From the NCBI RefSeq assembly GCF_001282685.1, contig NZ_LN875035.1:2218001-2282000 (forward strand): 64,000 nt of DNA. The letters are read 5' to 3'. This DNA is from Niameybacter massiliensis. GTDB taxonomy: Bacteria > Bacillota > Clostridia > Lachnospirales > Cellulosilyticaceae. The translations under genes and the position numbers were made by a program. Below, piece after piece: positions 45,424 to 53,117 of this stretch. Under the pieces are notes generated by a model, which searched no databases, was not told where the DNA came from, and was given only the letters and a program-made list of their open reading frames with translations. Position 1 is the first letter of the stretch; the number at the start of each line of letters is the position of its first letter.

Positions 45424-46737
45424 CTAGTCTTTTGTTGTTGGCAATATTTTTTGTGTGAGCTCAAACATGGCTTCAGATAACTCTTTAATACGCTTTCTCA
45501 ACATAAAGATGCAATCCTCCACATGTGCATGCCCCTTGACTACGTCCTCAGCAAAACATCTACAAGTAGGTGCACCACATGAACCACAGTCTATTTGCGG
45601 CAACTTACTATATAGCTGTTCTATTTCTTCCATCATTTCCAAAGCTGTTCCAATATCTTCATCTAGCGAAAAAACAGGTTTAGGTACAATAGATACATTA
45701 TATTTATATGGAAGAGCTTCTAATAAATGGTTGGCTTTAGTAACCTTTTCTCTCTTTGCTTCTTGTTCTTCATGTTCTATTAATTTTTTGAGTGTATGAC
45801 GGCTCACAAAAGGATTTTCTATAGTAAGTGCACCACCTAAGCACCCACCTGTACAAGCTAATGCTTCTATATAATGAATTTTTGATAATGTACCATCCTC
45901 TACTTTTTCCAAAATATCAATAACACGTTCAATACCATCTACTGCAATATGGTTATCGATACCTATATTACTAATACCTCCATTCCTAGTTGCCCAACTC
46001 ATCCCCCCCGGGGTTGGTTTACGCTTAATAGGGTGTGGGTGATTTTTAATTTCATGAATTACTTTTAGGTAAATCTCTTGCATTGAAAATGCCCCATCTA
46101 CATAAGACTTTTCAAGTCCCTTTGGCTTATGGATATCCGTAGCTTTAGCTGGACATGGTGATATAAAGAAAACACCTACCTCTTCTTGTTTAATACCATG
46201 GCTCATATAGGCTGACTTAACATATCTAGCTGCAAGTTCCATAGGAGACATAATAGGCAAAATATGATCTATAAGAGCTGGAAAACGTCGCTGGATTAAG
46301 CGTACGATGACAGGGCAAGCCGATGAAATAACAGGAAATACCTTAACTTCTTTCATATACTGATTTGTGTACTCTGCAATATATTCTGCAGCTTCACTGA
46401 CTTCGAAAACATCAGTAAATCCTATGGCATACAAGCTTCCAAGAATCTCCTCTACACTTTCACCTTTTGCAAATTGTGCATAAAAACTAGGTGCAGGCAA
46501 TGCAACACGATAAGAATAACTATAAATCATATTAAAATTATCCATTACAGCACGCTTAGCACCATTTCTACAAACTGCAATACAGTTTCCACAGTCAATG
46601 CATCTCTCAGTAATAATCTTTGCTTTAGAATCTCTTACTCGAATAGCTTCTGTCGGACATCTTTTAATACAATCCGTACATCCTATACACTTCTCGCTCT
46701 CTAGTGTTACAGAATGGCTGTACATAATAGGCTTCAC
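45424..46737 (-). CDS. Sensory-type [FeFe]-hydrogenase homologue (group D-like)
   Basis: 437 residues: two N-terminal 4Fe-4S clusters (C17/20/23/27 and C46/49/52/56), an H-cluster domain, and a C-terminal 4Fe-4S motif (C384, C387, C392, C409). H-cluster ligands are kept: C141 (ISSACPVI), C195 (SPCPAKATD), C295 and C299 (LACTGGCLGG). The proton-relay Cys of TSCCP is Ala140, and the loop-3 GGGGQP is GGALTI. These changes are typical of putative H2-sensing hydrogenases, not bulk catalysts. It lies within a signalling operon beside hydABC, so it probably reports H2 or redox state. Confidence 0.88.
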   Translation of the reverse strand: MKPIMYSHSVTLESEKCIGCTDCIKRCPTEAIRVRDSKAKIITERCIDCGNCIAVCRNGAKRAVMDNFNMIYSYSYRVALPAPSFYAQFAKGESVEEILGSLYAIGFTDVFEVSEAAEYIAEYTNQYMKEVKVFPVISSACPVIVRLIQRRFPALIDHILPIMSPMELAARYVKSAYMSHGIKQEEVGVFFISPCPAKATDIHKPKGLEKSYVDGAFSMQEIYLKVIHEIKNHPHPIKRKPTPGGMSWATRNGGISNIGIDNHIAVDGIERVIDILEKVEDGTLSKIHYIEALACTGGCLGGALTIENPFVSRHTLKKLIEHEEQEAKREKVTKANHLLEALPYKYNVSIVPKPVFSLDEDIGTALEMMEEIEQLYSKLPQIDCGSCGAPTCRCFAEDVVKGHAHVEDCIFMLRKRIKELSEAMFELTQKILPTTKD

Positions 46738-46744
46738 CTACTTC

Positions 46745-47158
46745 CTATTTTAAAAATACGGTTAGCTGTACTTTTGTTCCTTCTCCTACAATCGATGTAA
46801 TTTTAAGTTCATCACTATACTTTTTCATATTGGGTAGCCCCATACCTGCTCCAAACCCTAACTCTCGAATTTCATGTGTCGCAGTTGAGTACCCTTCCTG
46901 CATTGCTAAATCTATATCTGGAATACCTGGTCCCTTATCTTCTAATATAACTTCTATTTTTTCCGGTAAAACATCTACCTGTATAGTACCACCATGAGCA
47001 TGAATAACCATGTTCATTTCTGCTTCATACATAGCAACCGCAATTTTTCTAATTTTTGTACTATCTATGCCTAACTTTTTAAGAATATTCTTGACTTTCC
47101 CAGAAGCTTCACCTGCTAGCAAAAAATCATCTCCGTCAACTTTATAGAATAGATTCAT
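46745..47158 (-). CDS. RsbT/RsbW-like HATPase serine-kinase-type protein
   Basis: 137 residues from the ATG at 47158, one base after the preceding stop. GHKL ATPase boxes: N box AMYEAEMNMVIHAHGG (43-57), G1 EDKGPGIPDIDLAM (73-86), G2 GFGAGMGLPNMKK (101-113), and GEGTKVQL. The spacing and GIPDIDLAMQEGYST closely match RsbT, the switch kinase of stressosomes. No histidine-kinase dimer domain is present. It probably phosphorylates or binds a partner in response to the neighbouring sensory hydrogenase; no STAS or sigma gene is in the window. Confidence 0.87.
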   Translation of the reverse strand: MNLFYKVDGDDFLLAGEASGKVKNILKKLGIDSTKIRKIAVAMYEAEMNMVIHAHGGTIQVDVLPEKIEVILEDKGPGIPDIDLAMQEGYSTATHEIRELGFGAGMGLPNMKKYSDELKITSIVGEGTKVQLTVFLK

Positions 47159-47159
47159 G

Positions 47160-47510
47160 CTATACTTCGCCTCCACCACCTAGTCCTTTTTCATAAAGCT
47201 TCCCACAAGCCGTATAAAGGGGATAATGAGTAGATAAAAGCACAATATTTTTTTCTTTTGCAAGTTCTATCATATCTTCTGTTGGAGATTTACCTCTTAC
47301 AAATACAATAGCTTTAATATCTAACATTTCAGCTGTACGAATGACTTGTGGATTAATAAGCCCAGTTAAAAGTAGTACTTTTTCTTTGGCAAAAGCTAGA
47401 ACATCACTCATTAAATCACAACCGCAAGCTGCATATACATTTGAATTTAATTGTTCTTCCCCTACACATACCTTTGCTTCTAGTATTCCCTTAACTTCTT
47501 TAATCTCCAT
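47160..47510 (-). CDS. DRTGG-domain protein (first copy)
   Basis: 116 residues, a single DRTGG domain: VYAACGCDLMSDVLAFAKEK, then AIVFVRGKSPTEDMIELAKEKNI and a glycine-rich end GLGGGGEV. Ribosome site GGGAGG. It is in the same operon as, and paralogous to, the copy at 45069-45413. Two DRTGG proteins flanking the kinase and the hydrogenase homologue suggest ligand-sensing or phosphate-relay parts of one complex. Confidence 0.87.
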   Translation of the reverse strand: MEIKEVKGILEAKVCVGEEQLNSNVYAACGCDLMSDVLAFAKEKVLLLTGLINPQVIRTAEMLDIKAIVFVRGKSPTEDMIELAKEKNIVLLSTHYPLYTACGKLYEKGLGGGGEV

Positions 47511-47538
47511 TGAGGATCCTCCCTATAAATACATATAA

Positions 47539-48657
47539 TTATTGGTAATAGGCTGTTCCTGGTAATTGTACTTGGAATAGGCCTTCTTCTAAATTCATTT
47601 CAAAGTTTTTCACATGCTGTCCACAAAATGCCTCTTGTACCTTTCCTAATCCAATTCCTACATGCAATGCTTCTTTAGGCTGCATGAGTAAAAGTCTAGA
47701 GTAGAGCCAAGGATTTGTAGGTACTTTCATATTTTCATCAAAAGCATATTGATACTGCCTAGGATTTACAACACGAATTTGTTCTTCTCCTATTTCTACT
47801 CTTGTATATAAATAGACATTCCAATAATCTCTATGAATAATCGCATTTGCTAATACTTCACGTAATGCTTCAAAAGGATAATGAACTGGTAATAAAGGGC
47901 GTATTTTATCTTCAAAAAGCTTAAGCATATCTGATATATTCCCTGTAATGCCTATTGTCCCCTCCTTGCAACTTACTTCAAGCAACGCCTGTGGAATAAA
48001 GATTTGTGGCATCTTTCCAAATAAAAGTAAGCCTCCATATGTAGGATATAGTTGTTTTTCATCTTCTAAACTACTTATAATCCCTAATGCTTTAAGCATA
48101 TGAACCTGTTGTATTGAGTGATCTTCAAAATTTTTAAGTGCATAACCAATCTGGCTAAAATCTAAATCTTCTAATGTAGCTTGACGGCATGGTACCTGTT
48201 CAAAACTAAGTATACCTTGTGCTTGAAACATTTGTGCAATCTCATGTCTCGTTGCAATATCGGTTGTTGAGCCTCTTCTTAAATAAAAAGCACCATTTTG
48301 CCTCATTTGATGTGGTGCCTGCCTACTCTTATAAATGGTTAGAATACCTACTACCTTTTGCTTATACTCTAGTGTCTCAAACTTTACCGGTACAGGTGGT
48401 ACACTTCTATAAGTAATAACTTGTTGAATACGTTCCTCTATATCTTTAGGTAAATCCTGAAGACCAACAATACGTTTCGTCTTATCTTCTATTCCGAATA
48501 TAATGTAACCTCTTCCACCTTCTGTATTCGCCATTGCAATAACGTCTTTTACGAATTCCTTTTTATCTGAATCTACTTCTAAGGATAGCTTATATTTAAA
48601 ATCCAATTTAAAGCCTTCTTCTTCCTTCAACAAGTTTGCGAGTTTAGTCTTATTCAT
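47539..48657 (-). CDS. AlbA_2 (Schlafen-like) DNA-binding domain ATPase
   Basis: 372 residues from the ATG at 48657, after TTTAGGTGA. The N-terminal AlbA_2 domain (about 10-130) contains EGFKLDFKYKL, GRGYIIFGIED and GAFYLRRGSTT; a C-terminal HATPase_c_4 part has EALREVLANAIIHRDYW (N box-like) and HVGIGLGKVQEAF. Such proteins are annotated as transcriptional regulators or ATP-dependent helicase-like. It is 28 bases upstream of the sensory operon and is a candidate regulator for it; an independent role is equally possible. Confidence 0.83.
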   Translation of the reverse strand: MNKTKLANLLKEEEGFKLDFKYKLSLEVDSDKKEFVKDVIAMANTEGGRGYIIFGIEDKTKRIVGLQDLPKDIEERIQQVITYRSVPPVPVKFETLEYKQKVVGILTIYKSRQAPHQMRQNGAFYLRRGSTTDIATRHEIAQMFQAQGILSFEQVPCRQATLEDLDFSQIGYALKNFEDHSIQQVHMLKALGIISSLEDEKQLYPTYGGLLLFGKMPQIFIPQALLEVSCKEGTIGITGNISDMLKLFEDKIRPLLPVHYPFEALREVLANAIIHRDYWNVYLYTRVEIGEEQIRVVNPRQYQYAFDENMKVPTNPWLYSRLLLMQPKEALHVGIGLGKVQEAFCGQHVKNFEMNLEEGLFQVQLPGTAYYQ

Positions 48658-48894
48658 ACTATTCACCTAAAATTCAATCTTATTTGTCTTCATTTTAGCA
48701 TATCCCATTCACAAAAAACAGATAATTCAGCCATATAATATTCAATTTTATAAATTATATTATATATATTACAGAAAATTTAATCTTTTATATTTATTAT
48801 CATAATCACTTCCTTTCTTTTACCCATTACAAGTTATGCTTTTATCTACTCCTTCATATACATAGTAATAAGATTTTTTACGTGAGGTACTTAT

Positions 48895-49572
48895 ATGGCA
48901 AATTCTAAAAATAACGCAGTCTGCTATTTTCGTTTATTCAATGCAAGGCCTACTAAAGATGCCTTCGACCTTTATTTAGATGATAAGCAAGTCTATAGCT
49001 ATTTACTTTATGAAGACTTCACCAAATACTATCCTCTTCCTTCTGGTAAACATATTCTTAAAATTACTTATCATCACCAGATTGAGCCTTTATATGAAAA
49101 GAAAATAAATTTACAACGCCATCAAATCTATACAGGTGTTTTAGCGCACAAATACAAAGAACCTGAGAATTTTCATATTTTTTGTTTGGAAGAACCCAAC
49201 AAAAAGTTAGAAGGACTTCATTTAGGAATACGTCTCTTACACTTTTCACAGCATGAAGGTACGCTGTGTTTATCTACACCTGAAGCTCCTCTTCCTATTC
49301 GTCGTATTCGCTACGGTCAGGCATCTTCATATCTTGTACGGGAAGCCAATGCCTATACTTTAAATATAGAACAAAGCCCAGAGGAGCTTACGTCAGATAC
49401 AGAAACATCCGGCCCCTTGGCAATCTTAAGAAATCAAAAATTCAAACCAGGAAGGCTCTATTCTATCTTCTTTATTGGTGAGGGCACAGCTCAATTTCCC
49501 TATAAAGCAATATTAAGTATAGATGGCTATTCGTACCTTAAAATTGACTTCGAATCAAAAAGCACCTCCTAG
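48895..49572 (+). CDS. DUF4397-like protein with two repeats
   Basis: 225 residues, no signal peptide seen. Starts ANSKNNAVCYFRLFNARPTKD, the DUF4397 pattern (R-x-FNA-P-x-x-DAFDLYLDD, then LPSGKHILKI). A second, weaker copy begins near residue 105 (GIRLLHFSQHEGTLCL). DUF4397 is a beta-sandwich domain of unknown function, often surface-linked; the lack of a signal here may mean a spore or cytosolic place. In the 228-base gap upstream I see only AT-rich sequence and a CATATACAT box near 48855 that might be part of a sporulation promoter. Confidence 0.72.
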   Translation: MANSKNNAVCYFRLFNARPTKDAFDLYLDDKQVYSYLLYEDFTKYYPLPSGKHILKITYHHQIEPLYEKKINLQRHQIYTGVLAHKYKEPENFHIFCLEEPNKKLEGLHLGIRLLHFSQHEGTLCLSTPEAPLPIRRIRYGQASSYLVREANAYTLNIEQSPEELTSDTETSGPLAILRNQKFKPGRLYSIFFIGEGTAQFPYKAILSIDGYSYLKIDFESKSTS

Positions 49573-49602
49573 GAATTATTTTTTCCTAGAAGGTGCTTTT
49601 TT
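49557..49602. terminator. Bidirectional terminator between convergent genes
   Basis: An 18-base stem (AAAAGCACCTCCTAGGAA with TTCCTAGAAGGTGCTTTT, one G-U pair) with A- and T-runs at the ends. Both flanking stop codons lie in it. Confidence 0.9.
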
Positions 49603-50316
49603 GCGTACTGGTTTATTTGTTTTGTCTTTATGAAATTTATCTTTATAAGACTTTGGCTTATTCTCTTTTGAAGCCATTCCTTGTGATTTACTCTTTGTAC
49701 GAAGCTGTAATTGATCCTCTTGCTTTGGAATTAACTTTGATACTTCCTTAGCTTTTTTAGACTTCATAACTGAATATCCAAAAGTACCCAATGTATCACC
49801 TAAAGTTAAATACGTTCCATGAGAATACGCAACTAAATCTGTATCATTTAAATGAAACTTTCCTTTTTCATCCATAAAAGCATCATCCACATAAACTTCT
49901 AATACATCTGCAATAAATAAGTCATGTGAACCTAGAGGTTTAATTTCACGGACTTTACACACAATATTGACTGGACTTTCCTCAACCATAGGTACTTTAC
50001 CCTCATTATCATAATTGGGGGTAAGTTTCATTTCTTTAAACTTATCTACATCACGTCCTGACCTAACACCACAAAAGTCTGTTGCATAAGTTAAGTCACG
50101 TGTCGTCAAATTAATGACAAAATAACCACTCTCTGCAATGAGATCATAAGAATAGCGTGAAGGTCTAAGTGAAATATACGTCATCGGTGGATTAGTACAA
50201 ATTGTACCTGTCCATGCTACCGTTACAATATTGGGTTTTTCTTCTGTTCCACAACTAATCATAACAACTGGTAGTGGATAAACCATATTCCCTGCTTTCC
50301 ATTTTTGCTTTGCCAT
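49576..50316 (-). CDS. Flavin-reductase-like FMN-binding protein with lysine-rich tail
   Basis: 246 residues. Residues 1 to about 185 form the FMN-binding split barrel of the flavin reductase family (PLPVVMISCGTEEKPNIVTVAW, ISLRPSRYSYDLI, FVINLTT, GRDVDKFKEMKLT). Members reduce flavin or act as oxygen/redox-stress flavoproteins. The last about 60 residues are Lys/Ser/Gln-rich and disordered-looking (KENKPKSYKDKFHKDK), which most relatives lack; they may bind nucleic acid or the membrane. Single gene; ribosome site AAGGAGG. Confidence 0.87.
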   Translation of the reverse strand: MAKQKWKAGNMVYPLPVVMISCGTEEKPNIVTVAWTGTICTNPPMTYISLRPSRYSYDLIAESGYFVINLTTRDLTYATDFCGVRSGRDVDKFKEMKLTPNYDNEGKVPMVEESPVNIVCKVREIKPLGSHDLFIADVLEVYVDDAFMDEKGKFHLNDTDLVAYSHGTYLTLGDTLGTFGYSVMKSKKAKEVSKLIPKQEDQLQLRTKSKSQGMASKENKPKSYKDKFHKDKTNKPVRKKAPSRKK

Positions 50317-50385
50317 TCGTGCACCTCCTTGTAAGTTAGTATTGGCTATACAAATCTCATTTAATCATAAAGGCTACACTTCTAG

Positions 50386-50452
50386 TTTGCAAGACTTAAA
50401 TGTTCCTATTTTCTGCATAAATTATAATTTCATTTTTCTAACGTCTTGCAAA
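50386..50452. repeat. Separated 10-base inverted repeat
   Basis: TTTGCAAGAC (50386-50395) and GTCTTGCAAA (50443-50452) flank 47 AT-rich bases in the 172-base gap between a GNAT gene and the flavin-reductase gene. There is no T-run, so it is not a normal terminator. Confidence 0.4.
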
Positions 50453-50488
50453 ATGCTCCTATTCAACCTAAGCATAGCACCTTCAATT

Positions 50489-51010
50489 CTAATTATTTTC
50501 ACGCTTAATCGAAAATACAAGATGTGGCATATCCATTCCATAATAATGCTTAGTAAATTGGTTACATATGCTCATTCCATTACGCTTAGCAACATTTTGT
50601 GAAGCTATATTATTATCACGGATAATGGAGAATACTTCATTAGCACATAACTTTTCAAATGCATACTGCTTACATGCTCTAGCCGCCTCTGTTGCATAAC
50701 CTTGATGCCAAAATGCCTTTTGAAAAAGATATCCAATTTCCATTATCTCTTTCCCATTACACATTTGTAAAGTAAGGCCACACTGACCAATCATTTCATC
50801 TGTTTCTTTTAATATAACCGCCCATAACCCAAATCCATAATCCTTATACCTCTTAATCTGTCTATCTAACCACTCCTGCACTTCCCCATCATCAAATGCA
50901 TGCTCATAGGCATACATAACTTCTTTATCTTGCAAGATTTTACATAATGCTGTAAAATCTGTTTGCTGCATTTGCCTTAAATATAATCTTTCGCTTTCTA
51001 AAATTCTCAT
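50489..51010 (-). CDS. GNAT acetyltransferase, RimJ/RimL-like
   Basis: 173 residues from the ATG at 51010, after AAGGAG. Acetyl-CoA fold: ESERLYLRQM start, MIGQCGLTL, IGYLFQKAFWHQGYATEAARA (pyrophosphate loop), RDNNIASQNVAKRNGM. RimJ/RimL relatives acetylate protein N-termini or small molecules. The substrate is unknown. Confidence 0.88.
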   Translation of the reverse strand: MRILESERLYLRQMQQTDFTALCKILQDKEVMYAYEHAFDDGEVQEWLDRQIKRYKDYGFGLWAVILKETDEMIGQCGLTLQMCNGKEIMEIGYLFQKAFWHQGYATEAARACKQYAFEKLCANEVFSIIRDNNIASQNVAKRNGMSICNQFTKHYYGMDMPHLVFSIKRENN

Positions 51011-51061
51011 CAAGTCTTTCTCCTTAAACTTCAATCTCTGTTCTAAGTAACTATGTAGTAG

Positions 51062-51535
51062 TTAAACTTTCGTATTAATTATATCCAGTATTTGATTTAA
51101 AATTTTTGTTTTTTCCTCCTCTTCCTCAAAGGTATAAACTTTTCTATTACCATCTGTGTAATCTGTCAACACTCCATGCTTTGTGATACTTATACGATAA
51201 ATTTCTTCTTCATCTCCTAATGTATAAGCTAAATCAATAGTATAATATTCACCTTCTGAAGTTGTATACGCTTCATTTCCATAAAATCGTACATACTCGC
51301 TTTCTGCAAGCACGCTCATTAGCTTCTTCGCTTCTTCCGATGTAAGTTTACCCTCTTTGGTGGTTACGTTATTTTTCCCCCATTGTGTAAGAATTAACTT
51401 ACAATCTGTAATTGCCTCGTTCTTTGAAATCCTCAATATTTGATGTAAACTTAATGGCCTATACCAAATCGAAGCGCCTGTCAAAAAGATAATAAGTGCA
51501 AATATCGGCCAATATGGCATGTATTTCTTCATCAT
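51062..51535 (-). CDS. Membrane-anchored protein of unknown function
   Basis: 157 residues. One N-terminal membrane segment (about 9-24, YWPIFALIIFLTGASIWY) without a lipobox, then a soluble domain outside the membrane of mixed strands and helices, ending in an acidic run EEEEEKT. I recognise no family. It overlaps the peptidase E-like gene by 4 bases (ATGA), so the two are translated together. Confidence 0.75.
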   Translation of the reverse strand: MMKKYMPYWPIFALIIFLTGASIWYRPLSLHQILRISKNEAITDCKLILTQWGKNNVTTKEGKLTSEEAKKLMSVLAESEYVRFYGNEAYTTSEGEYYTIDLAYTLGDEEEIYRISITKHGVLTDYTDGNRKVYTFEEEEEKTKILNQILDIINTKV

Positions 51536-52281
51536 AACTCCCCTTCCGTTATGCCAAGTTCCTCTATACTTTTAAATTGATCAACCTGTTGTATCTCTTC
51601 TTGTATGCATTCTCCATCTTGCAAATAAATTTTATAAGCCTTTTTATTTTCTTGAGAAGTTATAATACGATACTTTCCATCTCCAATCACTATTGCACAA
51701 TTATTTTCTAAAGTAATTCCTACTCTATTGCTTACTTTTATCATCTTACTAAACTCCACACTCCGTCTGCCTTCTTCAAAGTGGGGACAGTGAAAAGCAT
51801 TTAGTATTCCAAGTCCTTCAAGTTCAATATATTTGTAACCATCTTCAGAGTCTTCATACTCTACTTCACTTTGTCCATAACTAAACCAACAAATAGACCC
51901 CGCACTTAATCCACAAAGCAATACGCCTCTTTTATAGGCTTCTTTAAGGAAATAATCTACATGCTTTTCCTTCCATACTTTCAACATATGGTTGGTATCT
52001 CCTCCACCTACATAGATAATATCTGCCCACTTAATTTTTTCTTCAATCTCATAAATTGATAATTGGTTATCTAAAAGATAGAGCACCTCTACTACTGCGC
52101 CTAATTGGTTTTGATAGAGCTCTTTAAAACGCTCACAATATCCTTCAGGTTCATAACTTGCCGTAGGCACAAATAAAGTTTTTGGCTTATCTTGGTTTGC
52201 AAATTCAATGATAAATTGATCTATCTTATAGGTCTCCCCTTTTGACAGTTCACCGCCACCAATTGCTACAATTTTCCCCAT
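51532..52281 (-). CDS. Peptidase E-like serine peptidase (S51)
   Basis: 249 residues. The nucleophile elbow GLSAGSICWF with the serine in SAGS, YVGGGDTNHML before it and FHCPHFEE after it match the alpha-aspartyl dipeptidase/peptidase E family, class I glutamine-amidotransferase-like fold. It may cut Asp-Xaa dipeptides, though many relatives are only predicted. Forms a unit with the GNAT gene before it (11 bases) and the membrane protein after it. Confidence 0.87.
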   Translation of the reverse strand: MGKIVAIGGGELSKGETYKIDQFIIEFANQDKPKTLFVPTASYEPEGYCERFKELYQNQLGAVVEVLYLLDNQLSIYEIEEKIKWADIIYVGGGDTNHMLKVWKEKHVDYFLKEAYKRGVLLCGLSAGSICWFSYGQSEVEYEDSEDGYKYIELEGLGILNAFHCPHFEEGRRSVEFSKMIKVSNRVGITLENNCAIVIGDGKYRIITSQENKKAYKIYLQDGECIQEEIQQVDQFKSIEELGITEGEL

Positions 52282-52292
52282 ATTTTCACCCT

Positions 52293-52814
52293 TTACACTT
52301 CCCGCTGCATAGATATGAGCGTATAGATTTTCCCATCCGTTTCTCTATTTGATCTTCTTATTTCTTTAAACCCCATCTTATTCCAGAATGTAATACCCCT
52401 CTCATTACACTCATAACAAGCTAGTTCCATATATTGAAAACCTTCTACTTTGATAACACTAAGTAAATTCTCTAAGATTTTTTTACCTATTCCATGCCTA
52501 TGTAATGTTTCATCTAACATAAGTAGCCCTAAATATCCTGTCTGCTTATTTGGATAGCCTTCAATAAAATCTACCAACGCTATACATTTATTCTCTTCAT
52601 AAAATGCTATATAAGTTTTCTTAGAATAATCTATTCCAGGTGGTACCGCTTTGATATCTGTAATACATTCTTCCCTAGTGACATCATGTTGTTGAATTTT
52701 TGAATAGTAATAGCCATTGCTCCTCATCACTTTAAAGACATCTTCTATGATATCCTCAGTAATTTCTTTTATGTTATACTGAGGTATTTTCTTTTGTAAG
52801 TCCTCTAAAATCAT
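52293..52814 (-). CDS. GNAT acetyltransferase
   Basis: 173 residues from the ATG at 52814, after GAGGTG; an in-frame TTG at 52829 lies inside that site. GNAT core: KTYIAFYEENKCIALVDFIEGYP, YLGLLMLDETLHRHGIGKKILENLL (CoA loop), and ACYECNERGITFWNKMGFKEI. Substrate unknown. First gene of a three-gene unit. Confidence 0.87.
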   Translation of the reverse strand: MILEDLQKKIPQYNIKEITEDIIEDVFKVMRSNGYYYSKIQQHDVTREECITDIKAVPPGIDYSKKTYIAFYEENKCIALVDFIEGYPNKQTGYLGLLMLDETLHRHGIGKKILENLLSVIKVEGFQYMELACYECNERGITFWNKMGFKEIRRSNRETDGKIYTLISMQREV

Positions 52815-52937
52815 TCTATAACACCTCAATTCATTTTGATAATTGTGACTTATATTAACTTTTCTGTTATAATAACATTATACTTCATTTAAGTCTATTC
52901 TTAATATTCATCATTATAAGGTGGTGTTATCTATATA

Positions 52938-53081
52938 ATGGAGCTTCTGCCCCTTGTTGAAGACCTCATACTCATCGGCCTTCTTACAATTACACTTAAA
53001 ATTATTGGTATTATTGCTGTTATACTTCTTATTCTTCTTGTGATTAGATTTATTCAAAGACATGACCATTATAAAGATTAA
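52938..53081 (+). CDS. 47-residue single-pass membrane protein
   Basis: Reads MELLPLVEDLILIGLLTITL, continuing through a long hydrophobic segment (about residues 10-37) to a basic end RFIQRHDHYKD. The charge pattern puts the C-terminus inside. The ribosome site AAGGTGG is about 14 bases before the ATG, longer than usual. The stop falls in the stem of the following terminator. I recognise no family; toxin-like and regulatory micropeptides look alike at this size. Confidence 0.6.
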   Translation: MELLPLVEDLILIGLLTITLKIIGIIAVILLILLVIRFIQRHDHYKD

Positions 53082-53115
53082 AGCCTAGCTAAATACCCTT
53101 TTAGCTAGGCTTTAA
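53078..53115. terminator. Bidirectional terminator between convergent genes
   Basis: A perfect 16-base stem (TTAAAGCCTAGCTAAA with TTTAGCTAGGCTTTAA) and a short loop, with A- and T-rich flanks. Confidence 0.9.
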
Positions 53116-53117
53116 TC

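Noticed and set aside
45455-45799. Plus-strand 114-codon frame opposite the hydrogenase homologue
   Set aside because: Cysteine-rich only because it mirrors the Fe-S motif region; no start signals.
50342-50602. Plus-strand 86-codon hydrophobic frame
   Set aside because: Runs into the GNAT gene on the other strand and has no ribosome site.
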